Positions 35,230 to 45,803 of a stretch of 64,000 nucleotides of DNA are shown here, piece by piece (the first letter of the stretch is position 1; every line of letters starts with the position of its first letter). Source of the DNA: Gambelia wislizenii (taxonomy: Eukaryota > Chordata > Lepidosauria > Squamata > Crotaphytidae); NCBI GenBank assembly GCA_030847615.1, contig JAUMIR010000001.1, positions 86,973,501 through 87,037,500 of the forward strand. The letters are read 5' to 3'. The notes beneath the pieces were generated by a model. The model did no database searches. It was given only the letters and a program-made list of their open reading frames with translations, and was not told where the DNA came from. A program made the position numbers and the translations under genes.

Positions 35230-36909
35230 TCAGATATTTTCATTGTTTCTAGTCTGGGTCTCACTTAATGCATGATTAAGGTCTGCCTTGTTTACGATAT
35301 TTGATTCAGGGTGGTGTTCTCCCCCTTTAAGGGTTTTCACATGTTTGAGAGAGGTGGAGTACTTTGTAATATCATTTTTCATTGTATTATATAGTGTCGT
35401 GTTTTTATCAGAGCACAACCCAACTAAATGGGATTTCAAAAGATCTAGTCTTGAAATTATTTCAACTTGTGCCTCCGTGGAGAGAGTACAAAAAGAATTT
35501 ATTAATTTGTTTTCTCTGTCAAACAGAGTATTCTTAGTAGGAAGTGGTTTAATTGAATAAGAATTCTTTATTTCATCAAAGTATGAACATTTAGGTGTTT
35601 CAAGAGCTATTAAATTTTGTTGGTGGTCATCTTTGCTCTGATTTACTTTGCGTGTGGGAACTAGTTCCTGTGGGGGAGCTTGATTCTCAAAGAATCTAGA
35701 GACTAAAATTCCATATTTTGCTAGGGCGCTCTTGCAGGCCAAAATTATATTGACTGTGTCCTTTTCAGTAAAGGTAACCACTGCACGCACGTGGGTATAG
35801 TTGTAAAAAATATATTCAACTTGCTTTATATCCTTTATAGAGAACTTGTAAGGTTTTAATAAGTTTAATATGGTTAATAGGTGGTACTTTCGTTCGAACT
35901 GTGATATGAGACCTTTAGGTTTAGGGAAGTTGATCAAGACTAGTTTTTGATGGTTTAATTTTAAGTTCCATTTTCCATTGTTAGCAGTATTAATGCCCAT
36001 CTCAGTAGAGGCTTTCCTTTTTAACGAGAGAAGGTTCCAGCGATCTTGGGAGATTGACTGTTCTCTTTGTATTTCTATTGTTCTTAACTGGGTTGAGTGT
36101 GTATGTAATCCAATTTTCTTTACTAATTTGGGCTCTTCTGTATTATCTGCTCGTATCTTAGCTATTTCTTTCGTTTGGGGAGTTTCAATATTGTTTCATC
36201 TATTTTCTTTGGGAACCTTTTTCCTTAATGATTTATTTTCACTATAGTGTAGTAGCTTTGACTTTTTGGGTCTTTTTCTCACAATAGTTTTAGTTTTTCC
36301 CTTGAGGTTTCTTGATCCCTTTATTTTAGTTGCTCTTGTGCTATAAATGCTAATATTGTTTGACGATTTGTTTCTCGGAATACTTGGACTAATTTTACTA
36401 TTTATTGATTTGTTTCTTGGGGCACTTGAGTTGATTATGTTATTTGCTAATAGTGTAAGAAGATTGTTGCTTGCCAGTAAGAAAGTTTTAATATTCTCAA
36501 TCTCCTTCATCAGCAAGAAAATCCATCCTGCAATTGGTAGGTTCTCTGTGAAACTGGGAGGCATGGCCTGGTTTAGTTCCTTCTTGTCTTCAGCAAGTTC
36601 TTGTAGTTGCTTAGCAATTGTATTATTTAACTGGATTTCATTATCATTGGGTTGTGTTTTTTCTCAAATGGGTGCAAGATCTGCATCTCTCATTGCTATT
36701 GTGTGATGTCCAGAAGAAAGTGCATCGGTTGGTGCCTGTAAGTCCACTATAGAATTTGAATGATTTGGAGCTTTTTCAGGGAGGGCAACATCTATTTTAT
36801 TTTCAAGGTATTGGGTGATCTTTGCTTGCTTCCTGGTTTTGTTTGGAAGGGATTCTGCCGCCATCGGTGTAATTCCTAAAGACTTGTATCCATTTCTCGT
36901 AAACACCAT
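35230..36909 (-). pseudogene. Vingi-like ORF1, broken into three frames
   Basis: The frames 36909-36664, 36564-36196 and 36000-35230 lie upstream of ORF2 on the same strand, in the position of a LINE ORF1. The last one (256 codons) has a central part with KLVLINFPKPKG...VRAVVTFTEKDT, which looks like an RRM-type RNA-binding fold, followed by a polar C-terminal region. The first two frames are lysine/serine-rich and low in complexity. I infer the nucleic-acid chaperone role typical of ORF1 proteins; the fold was not tested. A tandem 'cagatattttcagatatttt' lies at its 3' edge. Confidence 0.55.
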
Positions 36910-37566
36910 CTTTTTGTTTTAGGCTGCCTATCTTACTTAGCAAGGAAGAACATAAAATTGAACGATTCAGTTGATTATTTACTTACAGGTTGATATTGTT
37001 CATCCACTCAAAGTTAAGTGTAAGTGAGTTCTTTTCACCCTTGTTTAGGTTGACAATTTGAAAAGTTAAGTAACTAAAATTAAATTCTTCATTCCTATTT
37101 GAGTATATATTGTAATATTTTGAAACATTAAAACAAGGTAACTGGAAATTAAAATTGTTTCAGAAAAAATAAGTATTTCCCTACTGACCCACATGCTCTA
37201 ATATTAATACTTTCAAAGTAAATAAAAACAAAGAATTTGTATTAAGGTAGAGGTTTAGTATTAAGTACCATTTGCACCCTTATTGAGTTAGTTGGTGGAA
37301 GGATTAATTTCTAAAGTTGACCTCTCCTTTTCTATTCAAAAATTAACAGTAGAAATTTATAGCACTAGAAAGCAAGGACAACTGGCATATAGCACCAGTT
37401 CAGAAGAACTAGTTGTCACCCTCACAGAAAAGATTCCTCCTGAACTAGCACATTAAAATCAACTACAAAACATAGAAAAACATAAAGCTAGTGTTGGAGT
37501 AAAAATTCAGTAATGGGGCATATAATCAGAAAGATAACCCTTGCCCTTAAATTTATAACCTCAAGT

Positions 37567-37774
37567 CCCAGGAGCTCACAGGTGCCTTGGGAGCTGCCTC
37601 TGCTGTTGTGCTGCTGTTGTTGTTGCTAGGCTTCCTCCTCTGCTGCCAGGGACTCAGGAGAAGGGCTGGGAGGGCGTTTTAAAGCCCCAGGAGCTCACAG
37701 GTGCCTTGGGAGCTGCCTCTACTCTTGTGCTGCTGCTGTTGTTGCTAGGCTTCTTCCTCTGCTGCCAGGGACTC
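37567..37774 (-). repeat. 119-bp tandem 5' monomers of the Vingi-like LINE
   Basis: 'cccaggagctcacaggtgcc' starts at 37567 and again at 37686, a 119-bp period, giving one full and one partial unit (ending at the target duplication, 37774). The units are GC-rich with CTG-type triplets, unlike the AT-rich rest of the element. Tandem 5' monomers serve as promoters in mouse L1; the same role is an inference here. Confidence 0.7.
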
Positions 37775-39590
37775 GACAAAAAGAAATGGAGTGGCATTAA
37801 TAATGAGGAGAGATGTAGCAAAATCAGTCAGAGGATATAATGCAAAGTCTGATTAAATCATATCAATGCACCAACCACAGAGGCCGAGGAAGAAAAAACT
37901 GAGAGTTTCTATGCTCCAGGAAGAAATTGATAACACACACACACATACAAACGAACACGGATTTCTTGCTAATCCTAGGTGATTGGAATGCAATAGGAGG
38001 AAGCACAGCAGAATAAAAGATTGTAGGAAACTTTGGATTAGGATCAAGAAATGAAGCAGGAAAGCAACTGATAGAATTTTGCAGGGCCAGCAATCTATTC
38101 ATTGCAAACACTTTCTTCATATATCTGGAGAGGAGACTGTACACATGGAGATCACCGGATGGATAATACAAAAATCAGATTGAGTACATAATTGTGAACA
38201 GAAGATGAAGAAGCTCTATTCTCACAGCAAAAACAAGACCAAGCATGGACTGTGGCACAGACCATGAACTACTACTATCAAAAATTAGAATAAAGCTAAC
38301 AAAGAACACTAAACCAACCATCATGCTGAAATATGACTGGAAGAACATCCCAGAAAAATTTAAAGATAATGTGGAAAATAGATTTGCACTATTAAGCCTA
38401 ATTGACCATCAACCAGATGAACTATAGACAGAAGCCAGGGACATAGTCAAGAAGGACAGCAGAAATCTTGACTCAATAAAACAAGTCAAGTGAAAAAGAA
38501 AGAGAAGAATCAATGGATGACAGATGAAATGCTTCAATCAGTAAAGGATGGATGAAAAGCAAAAGAAAAGGGAGACAGAAATAGAGCCAGAACCATGAAT
38601 GCAACTGTTCAATGGTTAGTATGCAAAGATAAAGAGAATTACAGTACTATAATGATCATTGCAGAGAAATAGAAGCTTATAACAAGCAAACATAAAGGAA
38701 GAACAAGAGACCTCTTCCACAATGTCTGTGAAATCAAAGGGAAATTTAAACCAAGGGTGGGGATGCTCAAGCTCAAGCATCTATCAGCAGAAGAATATAA
38801 TACACAACCAAGATAAGATAAAAAGATGACGGAAGCAATACACAGAAGAACTATACAAGAAAGAGGAAAGGATGAATGACACATGGAAAGAAGAATCATA
38901 TGAAGATGAACCCCAAATTTGGGGAAGGGAAGTAAAAGCCACCCTTGGATTAACTGGGAGGAATAAAGCACAAGGAACAGATGATATACCAACAGAGCTG
39001 CTGCAATCTACAGACATAGAATTGACTTTTGATCTAACTAAAATTTGCCAACAAATATGGAAAACAAAACAAGGGCTCACAGATTCGAAACGGTCAATAT
39101 GCATTCATATCCCCCCCAAAAGGAGACAGTAAAGATTGCAGTAACTACAAAACCATTGCAGTAATTTCCCATGCTAGCAAAGTCATACTGAAAATTGTAC
39201 AGCAAAGACTCCTACCATATATGGAGTGAGAAATTCCAGAGGTGCAAGCTGGGTAAAGGAAGAGGCACTACAGATCACATAGAAAACATACATTACTAAA
39301 GAAAGTCAAAGAAGAAAGTGCTAAGGTAGGTTTATTGTTGAACCTTAAGAAAACAAAAATAATGACCAGTGCAAAAATAATGCACTGAATGAGGAAATTG
39401 AAACAGTTGAAGGTTTCCCATACCTTGGATCAATCATTGATCAGAATGGAGATTGAAGTCAAGAAATCAGAAGAAAATTAGGACTGGAAAAGGCAGCTAT
39501 GAAAGAACTAGACAAGATCCTGAAGTGCAAAGATATACAATTGAACACTTACATTAGAATTATCCATGCCATTGTATTTCCCATCACTAT

Positions 39591-39914
39591 GGACTTTATC
39601 AAATGCGGCAAATATGGCATCATAACAATGCCTAATGAACACAAAAGGGCACCAATACTAGACGACATCGTGCTTTCACAATTAAGTCTTGAAAATAAGG
39701 TGTTCTTTTTTATTGTCAGACCAAGCCATCAATAGATTGGCTGTGGGGCATTTTTTTGCCATGATTGTGAGCGTGTGAAACTGCATCCCATTCTGCTGGT
39801 GCAATTCCAACATCAATGGGCAGCCCCCACCAGAACATGTCCGGGTGGGAATGCAAAAACTAGTCCTGGGATGCTCTTTTTATCAACCTTCCCATGTTGC
39901 AGGCAAGTTTTTAA
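39591..39914 (+). mobile_element. TTATCAGA-group MITE, copy F, right half deleted
   Basis: It begins GGACTTTATCAAATGC inside the BovB coding region, directly after the AIVFPITM block. The copy follows copies A-D up to the 'cttcccatgttgcaggcaagttttta' stretch. BovB 3' sequence then resumes (about 39915). The right half of the MITE and roughly 0.2-0.3 kb of BovB have been lost together, presumably in one deletion. Confidence 0.7.
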
Positions 39915-40078
39915 GGAAGAGAGGAAGACTGCATACCAGATGGACAGACTCAATCAAGGAGGTCATGGCCCTGAGTCGGAAGGACCTGAGCAGAGTTGCT
40001 GAGGATAGGGTGTCTTGAAAGTGTCTCATTCACAGGGTCATCATGGGTTGACTTGGAGGCAGTTAACAACAACAACAA

Positions 40079-40631
40079 ATGTCTAATGATGCAACTGGGC
40101 TCAAAGCCAAAGGATGTTCAGTTACTGACATGCTCAGATGTGAAAAGAAAGTCCAAAGTTGCAAAACTCAGGAATGTGAATCATGCAACTTTAAACAATG
40201 TCTTTCACCCAAGTAGGCACAATCAGTTTCTAGAACAGTGCAGTTAATACTTTATGGATTTTAGATGCACTGTTCTGCATAATGAACTGATCAAGCAGCC
40301 CTTCAAAGAGCACAGTAAACATAAAACAGTTACCTTTTGAAAGAAGCGGTACTGTTTAGGAGAATTTATTTTTTGGCCTTCTTTTTGTCCCTATTAGGTT
40401 GGGACAATTAGTGTTTCTTAGAGACTTGTATCAAAGTACTGACAAACCCCAGCAAAGTCCAGACTCCATACTGTGTTCCCAGCTTGCTCAGAAATGGAGC
40501 TGCAAGCACAATCATCTTTTTTGGCTGCACACAGGATTTTCTGGTGGAGCCTTGTTCTTCTTTAGGCTTGAAAGCTCCAGGTATGAGCACAGGGTTATAT
40601 GCAGATTATTTTTATATGTGTGAATGCCAGC
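40079..40631. other. Unassigned sequence
   Basis: No gene or named repeat recognised between the BovB tail and the donor-like segment of the 67-bp inverted duplication. Confidence 0.4.
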
Positions 40632-40698
40632 AGTACCTGCCACAGTGTGAACTCTCTAGAAGCTCAGCTCCTTGAATTTTAGTGCACATTCAAATTAA
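40632..40698. repeat. 67-bp segment duplicated in inverse at 41646-41712
   Basis: The reverse complement of this segment matches 41646-41712 with only about six mismatches. It is not part of a recognisable element here, and the other copy interrupts MITE copy D. The likely direction is from here into the MITE. Confidence 0.8.
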
Positions 40699-40971
40699 TG
40701 TATATCAAAAATATCTGAAGGATCCTTTTCTTGCTTGGATGTATTGTATACTTCCATTTATTCAGTACAGCCCTCCAAAGGTTGATGAAGTGTAACTCCC
40801 ATGAGCCTTAGGCAATATAGCTAGTGATACTGGATGATGGGAGATTGAGACCAATAACATATGAAGGGCCACAAGCTGCTCACCTCATACCGATGTATTC
40901 ACAACTGATGGGTAGCTCATCTTCTAAGATGTAATTACATTGGCTCATGCTTAAAATATAGGCAAAAGTTA

Positions 40972-41260
40972 ATTTTAATTTAATTTATTTTTTTAGTTAG
41001 GTATTTATACCCCGCTCTTGAACCACAAAGGCTATCAGAGTGGCTTACAAATTGTTAAGCAATAGCAATTTATGCATCTACACTGAATTAAGCAGTTTCC
41101 AATGTGTATTAGCTAATTGCCCCCACAAGCCGGGTACTCTTTTTACCAACCTACGAAAGGATGGAAGGCTGAGTGAACCTTGGAGCCCGCTGGAATCGAA
41201 CTTACAATGTGGTGACTTGCAGTAGTGGCATTTAACCACTGCACCACCAGGGCTCCCTGG
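40972..41260 (-). mobile_element. tRNA-derived SINE (type 2) with 7-bp duplication
   Basis: The minus strand reads GGAGCCCTGGTGGTGCAGTG then a B-box-like GTTCGATTCC. A central 'gggggcaattagctaa' block and a 3' end 'gagcggggtataaatac' follow, with an AT-rich tail. AAAGTTA flanks it (40965-40971 and 41261-41267). The A-box-like and B-box-like parts at the head indicate a tRNA-derived Pol III promoter. The same family recurs at 61035-62500. The established family name is not assigned. Confidence 0.75.
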
Positions 41261-41458
41261 AAAGTTAGCTTTCCAGATGAGTTGGACCACACCTCCCATT
41301 ATCCTAGTCAGTGTGGCTGTTGGATAAGTGTATTCTGATTACTATAATGTCCAGCAAGAGCAAATTAGAATCTCCTTTTCCCATGACCCAGGCAACTGGG
41401 TATTGAAGACTCTTATATTACAGACACTTCAGTTAACAAAGATGCTCCTCTTGACAAA

Positions 41459-42108
41459 GGACATTATCAGACAAGGCAAATAAGTTATCATAAGGATGCC
41501 TAATGATCACGAAAGGGCATGTGTACCACACAACATTGCCCTTTCGTGATCGTGCCCAGTTAAAAAAACATACTTTTTATTAATGACTCAAGCTGTCAAT
41601 TGATCCCTGTGGTGCTTTTGTGCCAGCATTGCCGGCGTTTGAAACTTAATTTGAATGTGCACTAAAAATCAAGGAGCTGAGCTTCTAAATGGTTCACACC
41701 GTGGCAGGTACTCACGTCAATGCCGCGTCAATGGCCGGTCCGGTGAGAACAATTTCAGGTGAGATCACAACATCCAGGTAGGTGACACATTTTTTATGAC
41801 CCTCCCCAGTTTACTTGCGACCTTTTTAGTGTGTTTAGGTGCTTTGTGTAACTTTAAATTTGTTATTTTTGTTTTTATTTTTGAATTCCCATGCTATGTA
41901 TTCTCCCCTCGCTATGTATTCTCACAAGAATACGCAGAATTTCAAATGAGGAAGTGAACGGAGCTCCGTTCACTTCTCACTTATTGCCAGGGAAGCCTTT
42001 TCGCAGGTAGGAGGTAAATGTGGCATAGGGAGTTCTTTTGCTGGCATAAAAATGGCAAAGTTATGCCGGGAAAAGAACAAGATTTAGTGCAGTAGTCTGG
42101 TAAAGTCC
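41459..42108 (+). mobile_element. TTATCAGA-group MITE, copy D, with AAA duplication and patch
   Basis: The ends are GGACATTATCAGAC and GTCTGGTAAAGTCC, flanked by AAA (41456-41458 and 42109-42111). Group motifs are present: 'ttctcacaagaat' near 41918 and the palindrome ACGGAGCTCCGTTCACTTC near 41959. It is longer than its relatives because a 67-bp foreign patch (41646-41712) sits between the blocks that are adjacent in other copies. Confidence 0.8.
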
Positions 42109-42378
42109 AAAGTCTTTTTATGGGAGCCCATCCAATCCTAGGCCCCCTTTTCTTATCTTCTGTGTAGCTGAAAGATTGATTGATTGATTGATTGATTGTA
42201 GCACTGGCATTGGGAGGATAGTAATGGAAGGCTAGAGAATGATAGACTTGCAGCAGTGTTTCTGCAGTAAGCAATGCAATAAAGCTTGAACTGGAAAAGA
42301 ATGGGATTCTGCTCTAGGTGATCCTACTGGAGCTGCATGTGCTTGTGTACAGCAGGCAAGGTAAACAGCTGCTTACTG

Positions 42379-42965
42379 GAACTTTATCAGACCACCACTC
42401 CCTAAACCCCATCCTTTGGCCAGCATAACATCTGCCATTTTTATGCCAGCAAAAGAACTCCCCATGCCACACTTCCCTTCCATCCTGGCAAAAGGCTTCC
42501 CGGCAATGAACAAGGAATTAATGGAGTTCCATTCACTTCCTCTATTGAAATCCCGCGTATTCTTGCGAGAATACATAGTGTGAGAAATTCAAAAACAAAA
42601 TCAAAAATAACACACAGAAAGTTACACTAAGCACGTGAACACACTTAAAAACTTCCAAGTCAACCAGGGAAGGTCATAAAAAGTGTGTCACCTACCTGGA
42701 TGCTGCAACCTCACCTGGAAGTGTTCTTGCTGGACCGGTCATTGATGCTGTAGTCACATGAGTGCAATGGTGCATGGATTCAAATGCTGGCAATACCAGC
42801 ACAAAAGCACCATGGGGGATCAATTGCCAGCTTGAGCCATCAATAAAATAGGATGGAATTTAGATTGGACATGATCGTGAAAGGGCGACGTTGTCTGGTA
42901 CGTGCACCCTTTTGCGATCATTAGGCGTCCTTATGATACCGTATTTGGATGGTCTGATAAAGTCC
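42379..42965 (-). mobile_element. TTATCAGA-group MITE, copy E
   Basis: It lies in reverse orientation relative to copies A-D: a GAACTTTATCAGACC end on the left and GTCTGATAAAGTCC on the right. Interior blocks match copy D closely (complement), including 'ggagttccattcacttcc' near 42523 and 'ttcttgcgagaat' near 42559. An extra A in the left terminus blurs the duplication. Copies D and E are inverted about 270 bp apart and could pair. Confidence 0.75.
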
Positions 42966-44903
42966 CATGTGTGAAGAGAAAAAAAGTAAAGAAAAGAAAG
43001 AAAAAGAAAAGAAAAAGGAAAAAAAGGGGGCAGGGGAGTAGATTAGCCTGCCTCACAAGTTACACTGTCATGTTGATCTATAAGTTTTGCCACCAAAATG
43101 GAAATCATAAGAAAAGTGGAAGCTGTTGAAAGAAAAAAGTAATCCCGGGCTCATTTAGAAAGCAATTTTCAAGTGGTCTCTAGAAGACACAAAATGGCTT
43201 TGTTTACTTATGCAACACTTACCTGACCTGGTTGTTTCATTTCACATGTGCATAATGATAAAAAAGTTTGCTAAAACATGTTGAACTGCTCTTCTTCTTC
43301 ATGGTGTAGGTACTGATCCCTATTATTTCCTCCTTATTTCTACCTCTAAAACCAAAGTTTCTGTTAAAGCCCGGAATACAGCTACTTCATTAATTGAGGT
43401 GTACCTCTAGTTGGAGCCTTTTACATTAATTGTTTGATTAAAAATAATAATGCAATCATTTAGCTTGGGGGTACATAAATGTCATCTTACTGGCTGAAGT
43501 CCTTCTGCAGAAAGCAATCTAAAAATTCACAACAAGGCTAGGAAAGAGAAAGATTACAATTTTGTCAGAAAAGAAAATATTCTTATCGGGCTTACTGAAT
43601 TTCAAGCACTTCAGGTTGAGAGAAACATTAATTTAAATCCAGTGACCAAGTGCCACACTTGTTTCGGACCATTTTAGTTGAGTACTGAAAGCCACATCTG
43701 TAGTAAACAACTTCAGTTCTTTAAGAGAGAAGAAATTATCAGTATCAGACTCTCCATCTCAGGGAGCAGCTGGGATCACATCTTCTCCATTTTTATTATG
43801 TTGCTTTTTTTCTTTCTGCAAAGTGCTGCTAAGCCTCTTGTGAAAGAAGTGATTCTAGGATGGTTCCCATCCTCATTATTAGCAGTTAGTGAGCGTGCCT
43901 TAATTTCTTGCCATCCTGCACTCATGAAAAGAACTTGAGCAGTTTAAGTTGGCAGAAAGAGAGGGGGGGGATATGATAGCACTTTCCAAAACAGACATCA
44001 GAACAGGTAAGCCAGTTGAGAGACAGGGCAAGAATAAAAGGGATCAAAAGAGGGTTTTTTAAGAACTGTGAACCAGATTTGGATATTCCTTTGCAGCATT
44101 AAATCCAGGCAGACATTTATTCTCCAACATCAAGCTCTGGGGAAGAAAAAGTAGTTCTGCAAGTTTGCAGCAGAAACCAGTCTATGGATAACGCTGGTTG
44201 TATGGTGCCTTGTGGCATCACTAAGACTCCTCCACAAACCTCAGAAGAGTTTCCCAGATAATTCATTATATATCCCACCTTTTCCCCCAATGCCAATACC
44301 AATGCTGCTGAGCATACTGTGTGCCCTGTTCTTATATTACTGTGGAGTTCACCCCAAGTGAAAAAGATGCAAGAACTAAGAACTGCAAACCAGGCACTGA
44401 GAAGTATAGGTTGGAAAGCCACCACTGTCAGAAGCCAAAAAGAAGCATTTCTACTGCAGGACACCATTTAAATGATGAATATGTAGTGGGATGAATTTGT
44501 GTCAATCCCTGGTTGTTTACACGTACATCATGACGGTCCCAAGATTTTCGGAAGGGGGGGCCACCTTTTATCCCTCAACCAGCAGGACTTTCCATCCTGC
44601 AGTTTGTAGAGATTTTTTAAAAAGTCACAGGAGGATTCGTAAAATTGGAAATGTAAACAGCCCGGTACTTGGTGATGACCAGAAATTGATGTGACCAGGA
44701 GCGGGCTCAGAGATCAGAGGAGGGGTCAGTCACCCGTTCAATAGATTCAGCCTTACCAGCTGAAAACAAAGGTTTTCCTCCCAGCTGCACATAGGTTTGT
44801 GTGTGTGTGTGTCTGCACTAAGTCACCCTGTTCAATGGATTTCTACACTGCAAACCCTTCAGCTTTAACCTGTCCCTCCCCTGCATGCTGGGTTTAAATT
44901 TTA
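42966..44903. other. Unassigned sequence with purine-rich tract
   Basis: A purine tract (A/G) at about 42975-43030 is the only distinctive feature. The rest is AT-rich; open frames near 43678-43938 and 44117-44467 have no domain. Confidence 0.4.
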
Positions 44904-45250
44904 AAGAGAGAGTAAATTTTAAAGAGATTGTGGGCGGATGATCACCCATTCATCCCCCGTCTGCATCTCCTCCATGGGGTTAAAGACACAGTAAACATGG
45001 CAAGCGTGTGGGCAGACAATCGCTCATTCATCCACCCCCTCCCGGCAGCATCCCCTCCATCGTGGGTTTAAAGGCACAGTAAAAACTGCCAGCATCTGGG
45101 TGGACAATTGCTCATTCATCCACCCCCTCCCGGCAGCATCCCCTCCATCGTGGGTTTAAAGGCACAGTAAAAACTGCCAGTGTCTGGGCAGACAATCACT
45201 CATTCATCCACCCCCCTCCCGGCAGCATCCCCTCCATCGTGGGTTTAAAG
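44904..45250. repeat. 88-bp minisatellite, about four units
   Basis: The phrase 'cccctccatcgtgggtttaaa' recurs with spacing 88-89 bp ('cgtggg' at 45061, 45149 and 45238), preceded by a more diverged unit from about 44904. The last two units are nearly identical, which suggests recent copying. It lies just downstream (minus-strand sense) of the hAT transposase relic. Confidence 0.8.
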
Positions 45251-45264
45251 GCAATATTTAATTC

Positions 45265-45803
45265 AGGGTCGAACTTTTGATAAACACACCCTGATTTCAT
45301 CTTCAACTGAAAGGAGACAATTTCTGTCTTTGCTCTTAATACTTGTTAAATTAGAAAAAGCTTGCTCACACATGTAAGAGGTTAAAAACTGCAGCAATAT
45401 ATTTATGCCTTCTGATGAATGGTAGGATACTCTTTTTTCACAGAAATCCAGAACTTGTCCAGGGACAGGTCAGCAGATCTCATCTTGAATGTATGATCAG
45501 ATCACTCATTCCTCACCCTCTCCCCTTTAGTTGCCAGGCGAAGGCAATGTGTGGTATGAGGAGCCTGATTAGCACATCTAAGGGAGGCTCCCTTGGTCTG
45601 AAAACTCATTCCCACACACTCATTCCTTGCCCAACTTTCTCTGTTGTGGAGAGGAAAGATAAGCCAAGTCCTCCCCTCTCCCCCCTTTGGAGGCGTGCTC
45701 CGTTTCAGCTCACCACTTCTCCATGATTTATTACTATTCTCTCCAGAACCCCTGGAGATGTCTGGCGGAACCCTAGGGTTCTGCAGAACCCTGGTTAAGA
45801 AAT
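45265..45803 (-). pseudogene. hAT element relic: transposase C-terminus and 5' terminus
   Basis: Minus-strand translation of about 45480-45265 gives LDKFWISVKKEYP, then after one frameshift ILLQFLTSYMCEQAFSNL, TSIKSKDRN and LLSVEDEIRVCLSKVRP. This is the C-terminal dimerisation (hATC) signature of ZBED5/Charlie-type hAT transposases. The right edge at about 45740-45803, reading (minus) 'cagcatttcttaaccagggttctg', resembles a hAT terminus. The sequence between (45490-45740) is not transposase, so this is an internally deleted, frameshifted copy. The left terminus was not located. Confidence 0.7.

Larger units (their letters stand above)
31164..37774 (-). mobile_element. Full-length Vingi/I-group-like LINE with target duplication
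   Basis: A 6.6-kb minus-strand element is flanked by the 14-bp duplication GACAAAAAGAAATG (31150-31163 and 37775-37788), where it interrupts the BovB sequence. From 5' to 3' it has tandem 5' monomers (37567-37774), a 5' UTR, an ORF1 region, an ORF2 with AP endonuclease, RT and a C-terminal cysteine-histidine motif, and a 3' end with an (ATTC)n-type tail at 31161-31175. Both ORFs are interrupted by a few stops and frameshifts. Assignment to Vingi rests on domain order and general resemblance only. Confidence 0.75.
29412..40078 (+). mobile_element. RTE-BovB LINE, degraded and split by three insertions
   Basis: The host element appears in four pieces: 29412-29716, 30933-31163, 37789-39590 and about 39915-40078. 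Read in order, conceptual translation gives the BovB endonuclease start (GTWNVISMNQGKLD... near 30980), then NYTVF/NGVALIMRRDV. Next come GDWNA, ...RNEAGKQLIEFCRASNLFIANTFF, RRLYTW and TRPSMDCGTDHELL (37960-38280). The RT region has GTDDIPTELLQ and ICQQIWKT, and the 3' part has GRLHTRWTDSIKEV-like sequence. It ends in the BovB/Sauria 3' end with an (AAC)n tail (about 40060-40078). Stops and deletions are numerous: the segment from the TDHIxNI block to the KVKEES block is fused, so the catalytic YADD is absent. Confidence 0.85.

Noticed and set aside
42902..43129. Lysine-rich small protein
   Set aside because: Purine-rich tract translated in frame; it begins within MITE copy E.
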